Below, piece by piece: positions 46,091-56,315 of a DNA stretch of 64,000 nt. Where the stretch lies: NCBI RefSeq assembly GCF_000499845.2, contig NC_023753.2, positions 23,670,942 to 23,734,941 on the forward strand, in the 5' to 3' direction. The notes beneath the pieces were generated by a model. It saw only the letters and a program-made list of their open reading frames with translations, was not told the origin of the DNA and did not search any database. Position 1 is the stretch's first letter; every line of letters begins with the position of its first letter. This stretch comes from Phaseolus vulgaris (Eukaryota; Streptophyta; Magnoliopsida; Fabales; Fabaceae). The translations under genes were made by a program, and so were the position numbers.

Positions 46091-47053
46091 ATAAAATGAT
46101 ATTGGGTCCGGGATGTGGGCATAGAACAATATTTGTCTTTGTACTTATTTTTTTCAATTTACATGTTTTAATGAACAATCAATACCTTTTGATATATTTT
46201 GAAAATGCCAACATCTTTGAGCTGAATATGCTTTTATTCATCTAGATGACCGAGTACTTATATAAAAGTATTTTAAATAAAAGTACTTAGTAATGGATGA
46301 TTGAGTCGAGTACATAGAGTAAGATAATTCTGTGTGTTAGTAAGCTAAGTAACGTCTCCCAGTCATTATAAAGAAAATCTGACTGACTAAGCGGTGGAGT
46401 ACGATAAAACTTGAACACTTACTTTCTAATTAAAGAAAATATGACTTTAACAAATATGAAATAGAGAGTTCCACTTGATTAACCTTGATAAATGATAATT
46501 GTTAGTTTATTTTATTCCAGTCACACTAGGCGATATTTATGTGGTTTGAATCACACTCAATGATAATTACTAGATCTGATCAGCATTGGTCGTGTACGGC
46601 GATAGCTTATCCATATTTATTCTTGATAACATAACTTTAAATAATAAAATGTACGGGTCGAGGTCGGGCTCTTGGTAAATGTAATTGGAGATATGACTCC
46701 TTAATTATATGCCGACCACTATGGGTAGTGGTTATCTAGGTCGGTTGAGGAGTTAACCTCAATGAAATCGATTGGAGTTAAAACTCCTGCTATTTCTGAT
46801 TGGTCGGTGCGATAATCATGTAATAATAAAAGATAATTTTAAAGTGTCTCGTTAAAACCCTCTCGGTCGAAAACCCTCCTTAGGGATAAAACAACAGAGG
46901 GAGGAAAGAGTACATTATTTTATTGAATTTTTATCAACTATAATAAAATTTGAGATGCGTGGCATTCTATGTTATCAGTACATTTATTCCTGATAAAAAT
47001 CCTAAATAATAAGCACCACCATTCGTTGTGTTTGCAATGCGAAATGGTATTTC
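46091..47053. other. non-coding 3' region of second Tat element
   Basis: Lies between the antisense gene and the end of integrase. No further gene is recognised. It would be the 3' untranslated part of both converging transcripts. Confidence 0.5.
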
Positions 47054-47446
47054 CTAATTGCTTGAGAACTTACCATTGTTTTTCCAAGCATCACTGCGCA
47101 TTCGCCATACCAAGTCTCCCTTTTGGAAGTTTCTCGGCTTCACCTTCAAATTATACCTTCTTGTCACCCACACTTTGCATGCTTCTTCTCTTATTCTGCT
47201 CTTATTTCTGAGTTCGTTGATAAGGTCAAGGTCGACCAACAAACTTTCTTTATTCAAATCCAAATCCAGTGTTTGTCGTCGTAGAGAGGGCTCTCCTACT
47301 TCATAGAAAATCTTAGCTTTCGTCCCATAGGTCAAACTATATGGGGTTTCCTGCGTAGTGGACTGTGGCGTACATCGGTAAGCCCATAAGACTTCGATAA
47401 GCTCCTTGGTCCACTTACCTTTGGCTAGGTCGAGGATCTTTTTCAA
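47054..47446 (-). pseudogene. second Tat element, integrase C-terminal part
   Basis: WTKELIEVLWAYRCTPQSTT, ETPYSLTYGTKA and LKVKPRNFQKGDLVWR match the end of the integrase core and the C-terminal domain. The catalytic core between here and 47770 is scattered over several frames. Confidence 0.75.
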
Positions 47447-47769
47447 TTCATTAAGAATAACTTTGTTGGTGATCTCAGCTTAACCGTTGGTCTCCGGATG
47501 TTCATTGAGCTTGTGATGTGTTTGATATCAAGATTTTCTTAAAACTTTGCCAATCCTCGGCTGGTGAATTGTCGACCGTTGTCAGTGATGATGACATGCG
47601 GTATCTCGAATCGGCACACATTGTTTTTCCAAACAAAATTTTGGACATTTCGTGCAATGATGACTGCCAAGGATTCGACCTCTATCCACTTAGTAAAATA
47701 AACTACGCCTACCAACATAAATTAACATTGTCCTTTACCTAGAGTAAAGGGTTTGATGATATCCATCCC

Positions 47770-48281
47770 TCACTTCACAAATGGCCACGGGGAGACAATG
47801 TAATGAAGATTCTCAGGTTTTCGGTGAGATAAACTACCATACTCCTGGCACTTAACACATTTTTGCACAAATTTTGTACAATCACCCTGTACGGTCGACC
47901 AATAATAGCCTGCCTGTAGTACTTTGGCTGCCATTGTCCCATAGTACAATCCCGAATGAGTACCACATACCCCCTCATGTATCTCCCGTGTGACATAAGT
48001 GGCTTGCTCGGGGTGATACATTTTAAGAGTGGATAAGTATAACCTCGCCGAAAAATATCTTGATCTATCAGTAGAAACCGGACGACCTTCTGCCGCATTA
48101 CTTTTTCTGAATGCACCCCACAGTTCTTATCTATTAAAAATTGTTTGATGGGTGTCATCCAGTTCGGCTGTACATCAATCGTCATACACTCTCCTGAGTT
48201 AACATTGGGATTACTCAAGGTCACATAAATGACCGACCGATGAAGTCCTCTCTTATTAGCAGTTTCTAGGCGAGAAAGCAT
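47770..48281 (-). pseudogene. second Tat element, integrase zinc finger region
   Basis: HEGVCGTHSG...KCVKCQEYG forms the H2C2 finger in the 48021-47770 frame. The upstream linker (DIFRRGYTYPLLKC) is in a neighbouring frame, with a slip near 48020. Confidence 0.72.
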
Positions 48282-48522
48282 ATCGACGAGAAAGTTGGAT
48301 TGTTACCTCAGTAAATTTTACAATCAGACCCTGAACAAAGTGATAATATTGTAGCATTAACGTCTCTTTGACTTCAAATTCATTTTTAAGTTGTCCGATC
48401 ACTAATTGAGAGTCACTTTTACATATGAGCTTTTTCACTTCCAAATCAAGGGCGAGGTTAAGACCGACTATGATAGCTTCATACTCAGCCCGATTATTCG
48501 ACGTCTTAAACTCAAACTTCAA
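48256..48522 (-). pseudogene. second Tat element, archaeal-type RNase H
   Basis: FKTSNNRAEYEAIIVGLNLA and CKSDSQLVIGQL match the same domain of the inner element. The N-terminal SVDGSS part is upstream in another frame. Confidence 0.75.
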
Positions 48523-48840
48523 AGCTTATTCAATGAGAACACCACCTGGTCCTTCGAGTACCACCCTCGCACCGCATGATCTGTTGTTAGAGAAACCATC
48601 AACATGCAGAGTCCATTGGGAGTCCTCCTCCTCAGTCGGCCGAGGACTGAGCTCAACTATAAAATCAGCTAAAGCTTGTGATTTAATTCCCCCCAAGGGT
48701 AATTTTGATTTTCGATAACTCCACCGCCCATCCTATCATTTGTTTGGCCAAGTCTGCCTTTGCCAGTATCTTCATAATGGGGTAGTCGGTTCTCACTATA
48801 ATGCAATGATTCTGAAAATACATGTGCATTCATTGTGCGA

Positions 48841-48885
48841 TTTTTAACCACATGGTCGTGGGTTCGATCCCTACAATTAGTGCCA
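48841..48885 (+). repeat. tRNA-like 3' half inside the RNase H region
   Basis: ttttaaccacatggtcgtgg then gttcgatccctac and a terminal tgcca resemble the anticodon-arm to CCA half of plant tRNA-Lys, with several mismatches. In the element's own frame it replaces about 10 expected RNase H residues between KVAFAL and FQNH, so it looks like an insertion. Confidence 0.45.
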
Positions 48886-48940
48886 AGGCAAAGGCGACTT
48901 TCTCAATCATTTGGTACTGGACCTCGACACCGTGAAACAC

Positions 48941-49123
48941 TCAACTAATGAAATAGACTGATTGTTCTTCTGTCTCCACCTCTTGAACCAATATCGCACT
49001 AATTGCATACTCTGACACAACGAGATAAAAAATTATAGATTCCTTGGCGTTCAGCCTTTGAATGACCGGAGGAGACGTCAAGAAGGCTTTTAACTGGAGG
49101 AATATTCCATCACATTCGTCCAT
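48941..49123 (-). pseudogene. second Tat element, classical RNase H start
   Basis: DECDGIFLQLKAFLTSPPVI, FYLVVSEYAISAILVQE and QSVYFIS match the RT-RNase H connection. It is separated from RT by a stop at 49136-49138. Confidence 0.72.
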
Positions 49124-49135
49124 CCATCGGAACTT

Positions 49136-49813
49136 CTATGCTTTTTGTAACAGTTGTACAATAGGCTTAGTTTGTTCTGCAAGTTTTGGCACGAATCTGG
49201 AAAGTGTCGTAAGCCGTCTGATCAACCTTTGAATTTCCTTGATATTCTCAGGGCTCCGCATCTCGGTGATCGCCTTACATTTTTCAGGGTTGGCTTCTAT
49301 GCCACAATGAGTGAGCATAAAACCTAATAACTTCCCTCCTTTTACCCCAAACGCACACTTGTCGGGATTAAGTCTCATGCCATGGTTGCGTAGGGCTTGG
49401 AATACTTCTTGTAGGTCTTTGATGTGTTGTTGGCAAGAGTCAGATTTGACAACAATGTCATTTACATAAACTTCAATAGTGTGACCAAGCATGTTTTTGA
49501 AGATGTAATCCATCAGTCGTTGATAGGTGGCCCCGACATTGTTTAGGCTAAGTGGCATGACTTCGTAATAAAAATTATTACAATCAATCATGAAAGCTAT
49601 CTTTTCTTTGTCTCTCGGATGCATCTGAATTTGATTATATCTTGAGTATGTATCTAAAAAACTCAGGATCGTGTGGCCTGCTGCTCCGTCGACTAGCAAA
49701 TCAATGCTCGACAGAGGATAAGAATCCTTAGGACATGCCTTATTAAGATCAGTGTAATATGTTTCCATCCTCCACTTTCCATTTGATTTCTTGACCATGA
49801 CCACATTGGCCAA
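49136..49813 (-). pseudogene. second Tat element, reverse transcriptase
   Basis: VMVKKSNGKWRM, KACPKDSYPLSSID and LSFLDTYSRYNQIQMHPRD are clear RT motifs. The catalytic box reads YVNDIVV where active enzymes have YVDD, so the first catalytic aspartate is lost. About 675 bp remain open despite this, the longest surviving frame of the element. Confidence 0.85.
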
Positions 49814-50220
49814 CCATGTTGTATAATGTGCTCTTCTGATAAAATCAGCTCTCTCTAACTTCTCAGCTTCTTATCGTGCAACAACACGTTTTTCCTCACC
49901 CATTTTTCGTTTCATTTGGGCTATTAACATGACCTCTTTATAAATGGAGAGGCGATGTGAAATGATATTTATGCTCACCCCGGGCATATCGGCAGCTGTC
50001 CACGTGAACAAGTCAATATTATCAATCAAAGTTTAACTTACTAGCTTGCTATCGTTTGATTTATGGGATGTTCCAATGTGCGTCTTGTGTTCATCATCTA
50101 GAAGGGACAAGGAACGAAGGTCCTCGCTTGGCTCTATACGGGCTTCGTCAAGTCGAGGGTCCAAATCAACAAATGTGACCATATGTTCACTCGTTCTTCT
50201 GTCACGGGAACGTCCCTCGG

Positions 50221-50771
50221 TCAACTGTCCCGTCCTTTGCGAGACCAACCTTGTGGTGATGCTCTATATAGTTGTCTGGTAGGTTCGACCTTTAGAATGG
50301 CGACATAACATTCGTGAGCGATTTTCTGATCCACATGGACCGTGACGATATCACCGGTCGTTGACGGGAACTTCATAGCTAGGTGAAGGGTGGACATTAT
50401 CGCCTTTAAACGATAAATGAATGACCGTCCGAGCAGTATGTTATAGGAGGTATTTGCATTAACCAACAAATACCTAATTTTATAGTTTTACTGAGACACC
50501 CCTCTTTCCCAAATGTAGTGTATAAGTCGATAAATCCTCTAGTATCTACCCGTTTGCTTGAGAATCCAACAATCTGTTCATCATAAGGCTGAATTTCTGT
50601 TTCTAGAATCCTCATTTTCTTAAAGGTCTTGAAATAAAGGATATCCACCCAGCTGCCTTGATCCACCAGGACCTTGGTAATTGTAAACTTGTCTATTTCC
50701 ATAGTAATCACCATGGGATGTGATGGGTCTATTACGGTGAAGTCATCATCAATAAAAGTAATATGGGACAT
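50221..50771 (-). pseudogene. second Tat element, aspartic protease
   Basis: KVLVDQGSWVDIL in the 50771-50406 frame keeps the catalytic Asp; NANTSYNILLGRSFIYRL continues in another frame (50469-50221), so there is a slip near 50460. Confidence 0.75.
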
Positions 50772-51129
50772 CCTCGATCGATTTCAGGAGGATGTGGAAT
50801 GAGCCGATTGGATGGCCCGAAGATGCTTCTTTCTAGCCGAATTAAAACATCCACCTCCTGCAAAACCTCCATCTATTGTATTGACTTCTCGTCCGAGAAT
50901 GTCGAGTGACGCCGGTCCAACAATAGTATTGATAACGTCTTGGACCCTACGCCTGGTCTGGTTGTTCCTCTCAGGACTTTCACTTCATGGTCGATTCCTT
51001 CTTACTGGCCTTTCACTTAGTCTCTGCCGCATCAGACATTGGTTGTCATCACATCAACGTGAGTCCCCTCGTCCTGGTCGATCACATTATTCTTTCTATC
51101 CTTTAGGTGGATACTAATCCCTCTATGGA

Positions 51130-51801
51130 GATCGGTATGTGTCGCTGTCGGTCTTAATGAATTTGTGGAAGTGACAAGCTTGAATAAGTTCTTCTATCTT
51201 GTCTTTCAATGCTTGACAACCTTCGGTTGTATGGCCATAGTTGCGGTGATACTACCAGTGTTTAGATGTACCCGCATTACATGGAGTCTGTGATTGCTTC
51301 AAGGTCGGGATAAGTCAGCTTGCAATGCCTCATCCAAAACTCATTCCCTTGGCACTGTGAGTGGCATGTAACTAAGAAACTGGGGTCCCCGATTTTCTCT
51401 GAAACGATCGGATCGACCTGATACAGGTCGATTAACTTTGTATTTGTCTTTTTCTTTCCCCTTATCGACACCTTCAGATTGATGACTCCTATGATAATCA
51501 ATGTGTTCTTCTATTTGCATGATTTTGGTTGCACGGTTCCTCATATGTGTCTTGAAGACATTTAGGTGTTCGTCCAGGTCGGTGAAACCATCATAGAGTT
51601 TGATAGTTAATCCTTTCCACTTTCGATTATCTCGTCTGTGAATGGATGTCGTCTCAGGTCCTTCTCGTCGTTCGGGAGAGGAGTGTTTATGAAACTTTGG
51701 TGAGTTTGATGGGTTTGTGGTGTTGTTCGGGATTTCTCTTCTCGTTCACGCCCATCAAGACGGTGTTGTAGGTTTTTATTTTGCTCCTTCAAAAGGGACA
51801 T
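51130..51801 (-). pseudogene. second Tat element, gag remnants
   Basis: 51801-51607 (RRHPFTDEIIE) and 51501-51277 are pieces of gag. Farther on, a YHRNYGHTTEGCQALKDKIE zinc-finger region near 51135-51250 is readable across a stop. Several frameshifts separate the pieces. Confidence 0.6.
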
Positions 51802-51999
51802 CTCTCCTCATGCCGACACCAATCCTTTTCATTCTGTAACTAATAAGCGATGCCTTTTTGTCGTAACTCCTCCATTTGTGCCTAGAGGGTCTGGATCATA
51901 GCTATTTGCTCATCCGCCATATGGTTGTTGTTATCATATTCCTTATTGACACCATTGTTTCCGATTGTGACGTGCTGTTGAAAATCGAATACTATCTTG

Positions 52000-52017
52000 G
52001 CCCCACGGTGGACTCCA
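52000..52017 (-). promoter_or_regulatory. primer-binding site of second Tat element
   Basis: Minus-strand TGGAGTCCACCGTGGGGC, 2 nt from the 5' LTR. It agrees with the inner element's site at 16 of 18 positions. Confidence 0.7.
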
Positions 52018-52019
52018 AT

Positions 52020-52482
52020 TGTACCTGTATAGGTCGAGAGACCCAGATAGTACCTGTGACTGGACGTATAATTGTTGTCATGTCAGTGATCTCTTGATTA
52101 CTTCAAGTCTCCTTCTTCAAATGTTGATGCTTGGTCGGTCGGGAGTTTACCTGCAAAAGGTACTCTGACGCTCAAGTAAGTATTCTGGTTAAATGAGAAA
52201 AATGTACCTTACTCATTCACAAAGGGCTCTATTTGTAGTATTGACTTATGGGCCTTGACCCTGATGGGTCGAACATTAATTATTAACTTATATGCGTAGT
52301 GGTTCCTTGATAATAGGAACGTGTATCTTTCAGTTAATCAGTTATTCTCGCATATTTCGGGATGTACATTGTCTCATTCAACGCTACTTGTAACTATTGT
52401 TACTTACTACATTTCCTATGTTCTTTGACTCGGGTGGTTGTCACCGAGATCGGAACTGGTCCGTCCAATATCGATCGATACA
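52020..52482 (-). repeat. 5' LTR of second Tat element
   Basis: 463 bp. Terminal TG/CA intact on the minus strand. The TATA box seen in the 3' LTR is mutated here (TACAAATAGAG), so this promoter is probably weak or dead. Confidence 0.85.
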
Positions 52483-53434
52483 TATAGTATATCATCATAA
52501 AACATAATTGAAAATCAATTTTAAACATTATCCAAAGTAACATTTATGTTTTTGTATGTACTTACATACATAAATGGCATGCGAAACATGTCCTAGTGGA
52601 GTCATTTGTGTATAAACAACCACCCATATCAGAAACCAATAATGCTTGATTAATATTTATCCAAACCAATGATATTTTGTTTCACTTTAAAATGACACTT
52701 CCCTCCTCTCATTCTTATTTGATCTAAAACTTTGTTTCTTATTACCCTTTCTTAAAAATAATTGCTTTTTAATTTTTTAAGAAAACATGTTGAAATCTTA
52801 ACATAATCCATATGTTATGTCATAGTTATAGGGAACACATATATAAATTGTATGAAGTAAAGTTGTCTAGAATAATGACTTTTTACTTCTAATTTGATTA
52901 GGAGTTCTTTTTAGAATGTATAGATGAATTTTAATGTATTTTGCTTTTCAACCATTAACTTGTATAATTTTATTAAAATTATTACATTAGTAGAAAATGA
53001 AAATAATACGTGACTAAGAAGGTATTTATTCTTAAGGGGTTGTAGGAAAAATTCCTCATGCTTTTGAAAATGAAAATGACATGTAACTAAAAATGTATTT
53101 ATTATTAAGGGTGTTATATTGATGCTTTGAATATCAATTGTACTAAATGTAGATTTACACCTAGAAGTAGAATAGAACAAACAAGAACTTCAGTATTGTG
53201 ATAACTACAAACACGGTATCAATGGAAATGGAAATGAAAAATATGTCTTTTTGCTTTAGTCTTTTGTTTCCTGGTATCATAATTTCTATAGCATGATTTT
53301 ATAGACATGTTTTCCTAAAAGATAATTAAATCCATGTTCAATATCTTTTTTGATCTTCCATTTAAAGTAATGGAATATAGAATCCTACATTATAATGTGA
53401 AGTTACACTATTTTTCTACTTAGACGAGGGATTG
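52483..53434. other. AT-rich sequence, no gene seen
   Basis: The first 80 bases resemble the CACTA relic on the other side of the Tat element. Beyond that I recognise nothing. Confidence 0.45.
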
Positions 53435-53454
53435 TGTTCCCGTATGCCAATATA

Positions 53455-53493
53455 GTCCCACATCGCTCAGGAGTCGCAAGGGCAGTTTATATA
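53455..53493 (+). promoter_or_regulatory. snRNA-type USE plus TATA in TRIM LTR1
   Basis: GTCCCACATCG at 53455-53465 is an exact match to the plant snRNA upstream sequence element RTCCCACATCG. TTTATATA follows at 53486-53493, a 20-nt gap. Confidence 0.6.
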
Positions 53494-53721
53494 CTCCTCC
53501 CTCAACCCACCGACGTGCATTTTCAGGAGAAAACCGTAACGGAGCACCGACCTCCAAAGCGAACAATACCTCGAATGCGGTGATTGATCTTAGCGATGCT
53601 GCCCAACAGACTTGAGGTCGGAACATTGACACCCACTGTGGGGCCAAAACGGCTCCTTAGTTAGGGGGAATCCACTTCCCTTAGACCTCGACTGGGGGGC
53701 TTGTTCCCGTATGCCAATATA

Positions 53722-53764
53722 GTCCCACATCGTTTAGGAGTCGAGGCTAATGATAGTTTATATA
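53722..53764 (+). promoter_or_regulatory. snRNA-type USE plus TATA in TRIM LTR2
   Basis: GTCCCACATCG at 53722-53732 and TTTATATA at 53757-53764, separated by 24 nt, the same gap as I recall in the Arabidopsis U6-26 promoter. Both elements are conserved between LTRs although the sequence between them differs. Confidence 0.6.
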
Positions 53765-53852
53765 CTCCCTCTTCCCTCAACCCACCGAGACACCTTTTCA
53801 GGACAAAACCGTGACGGAGCACCGCTGCCCAACGAACTTGAGAATCAAAACA

Positions 53853-56315
53853 GATTAAGAAAGAATAATCAATCTCACTCGCTAAACTAATAATCGATAA
53901 ATGTCAAATTAATGTTTTGTTTGAATTGAGAAATGAAATTGAAGGATAAAAATAATATATATTTAAGGAGAAAAAGAGTTGAAAGTGTAGGTTTTTTTAT
54001 TAAGAAAAAGAAATTGAAAAATAAAGACAAATGAAGAAAAACAATTGTATGAAAATTTGTAAGGTATGTGATGCGTCTGATAAATTAATAAAATTTAATT
54101 GATGAAATAGTAAGTTACAAATTTTTCCTTATGGTTAAATTATTTTAAAATAAAACATGACCACTTATTTATTCCCCTTACAATCCATGAACTCAATAGA
54201 AAAAAATCACGAACTATCTTATATTACATATACATGCAAAATTGTTGAAAATAAACATTAAACATAGAATGAATGATGATAAGTTATTTATACTCACTAA
54301 CGGTATTTAGTTAAAACATTATTCTAGAACACTCCATGAAGTTGACTAGAAAAAAATTTACAAATTAACACTGTCAATACGTCTAAAAATGTAAACTAAA
54401 TTTCAGAAAACAAAAATTAAAACTAAAATTAAATTATTGTCGTTAATATTATTATTGATTTATAAATTTATTTTGATTTTCATTATTTTTTAATTTTATT
54501 ATTATTGTATATTTTTATTATTATAATTATTATGTATGATTTTATTATTATTCATATTTTTATTTTGTAAATTTATTTTATGTATTACTATTTTAATATG
54601 TTAAGATTTTATTATTATTTTTATTTTTTAATATTAATATTAATATTGTTAGTATTTATAAATTTATTTTACTATTTTTTAAATAATATTATTTTATAAT
54701 TTTACTAATAATGTTAATAATAATATGATTATTTTTAATTATAATAATAATTTTAATATTTTTGTTAACATTTAATTTTAATACTATTCAATTATTATTT
54801 TTTAATTTTTATTTTATTAACATTATTTTTAATTTAATTTAATTATATTATATTTTGTATATTGTAATCAATTATCGATTACGTTATATGTATACAATAG
54901 TCGGTTACTTATTTTATTTATATATATAATGTAATCCATTATTATTTTTTTTCTTTCTTTCTTGTTTGTCAAAGCCTTTTGTATTCACAATAAAAAAAGA
55001 AGAAGATAGAAGGTGATTTCGTTTTCTCTTGGTTAGTTACTTGTCTTTTTACTTCTTTCTTTCTATCAAAGAAAGTTCATATCTCTTCTTCCCACATTTT
55101 TTCGTTCTCATTTTCTCGTAAATATCTAAGTGAAAATATTCCCCAATATAAACATATTATAAGTGTTTTATCTTCTACTCATACTTACTATATTTTAGGC
55201 ACGAAATGAATCTGTACACAAAATATCCAAATAAGTAATATAAAATTTGTATATACATGGAAATTTGCAATAAGAGTGTACTCTTCAAATTAAATTGGCA
55301 GATTACATAATGAAAATCGGCTAAAAGCATTACTATTTTATTTGAAAAAAATACTTTTATTCATATTTTTGATATCCTTGTGTTATTTGATAGCATTTAC
55401 CTACTTTCTTTTCCCATGGTATCCTACCTCATTTGGCGGAATAAATATTTTGCTATGAATGGTTTAACAATGACGGAAATTGGAAAAATGAAAGTTTTAT
55501 TCATGGGGGAATAAATATTTAATGGAAAATCCAGAGTCATGAATAAAGGAAAAATCAGCAGCTATGGTGTTATGAACAATGAGACAAATATTTAACATGC
55601 CAGTGTAATAAGATAATTTTGTTCTTATGTAGAGATAATAAAGTAAAAAAATGCAAGACGGAATTCATAAAAAACTCAACTAGGGGAGGATCTTAGTTCT
55701 TAAGGAATTATTATTTGATTTAAGTCAAACTAAATAATCTTCCCAAGCTAAATTCAAATAAAACAATTATTAGTTTAGTTATAAGGGTATCCTCGAGGCC
55801 AAATACACCTACCCTATATAAAACCGTGTACATATGAGATATATTTTTATTATTATATATGCACATCTTTCTAATCTCCTCCATCGTTTCTTAGTTGGAA
55901 ATGAAATGAATTCTATTCAAAACCAATCATTTGTTTGTATTTTTAGATTTGTTTTTAAATATGTATATGAAAGAAAAGTTTGTATGGTTTGGAAAATATA
56001 ATGTAGATGAAATTTGGAAGTTATGTACAAGGAATATTTTAGAAGTATAACCTTAATCATTGTTATTTTAAGAGATATAAATCTTAGTTATATAATATTT
56101 TTTTTACTTACTATGTTACTATCAGGTTTAAATATATGTAAAATTAACCAACTAAAAATGTAATTATAAAAGAATTTGACATCACTTGATTTCAATAAAG
56201 AATATTTGTGTCTACATGTATTAAGTAATGAATTTTATGTTATCTCAAGTACATTAATTCAACTATTTTTTGGAAAGATTTAACATCAAAGATAACAAAC
56301 TAGCTTGTTAGAATT
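53853..56315. other. AT-rich intergenic sequence, no gene seen
   Basis: 54420-54860 is almost pure A/T simple sequence. No gene, RNA or element terminus was recognised. Confidence 0.55.

Larger units (their letters stand above)
44828..52482 (-). mobile_element. second Tat-lineage Ty3 element, 7.7 kb, degenerate
   Basis: LTRs 44828-45304 and 52020-52482. The primer site is like that of the inner element, and a G-run polypurine tract lies at 45305. The minus strand carries gag, protease, RT, RNase H, archaeal-type RNase H and integrase, all heavily broken; the plus strand carries an antisense gene next to the 3' LTR. Flanks gatag and tatag form an imperfect 5-bp target duplication. LTR divergence is clearly higher than in the inner element, so it is older. 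Confidence 0.88.
53435..53852 (+). mobile_element. TRIM (miniature LTR retrotransposon), 418 bp
   Basis: Two direct terminal repeats starting TGTTCCCGTATGCC (53435 and 53702) and ending in CA. Between them lie only 76 bp: a primer site (tgacacccactgtggggc, 53627-53644) and a polypurine tract (gactggggggcttg) abutting the second repeat. Five-base flanks gattg and gatta form an imperfect target duplication. No coding capacity. LTR1 is 191 bp; LTR2 is 151 bp with an internal deletion of about 50 bp. The primer site agrees with that of the inner Tat element at 15 of 18 positions, all three differences being transitions. Confidence 0.85.

Noticed and set aside
53420..53647. 75-codon minus-strand open frame across the TRIM
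   Set aside because: It spans LTR1 and the primer site; TRIMs are non-coding and no motif is present.
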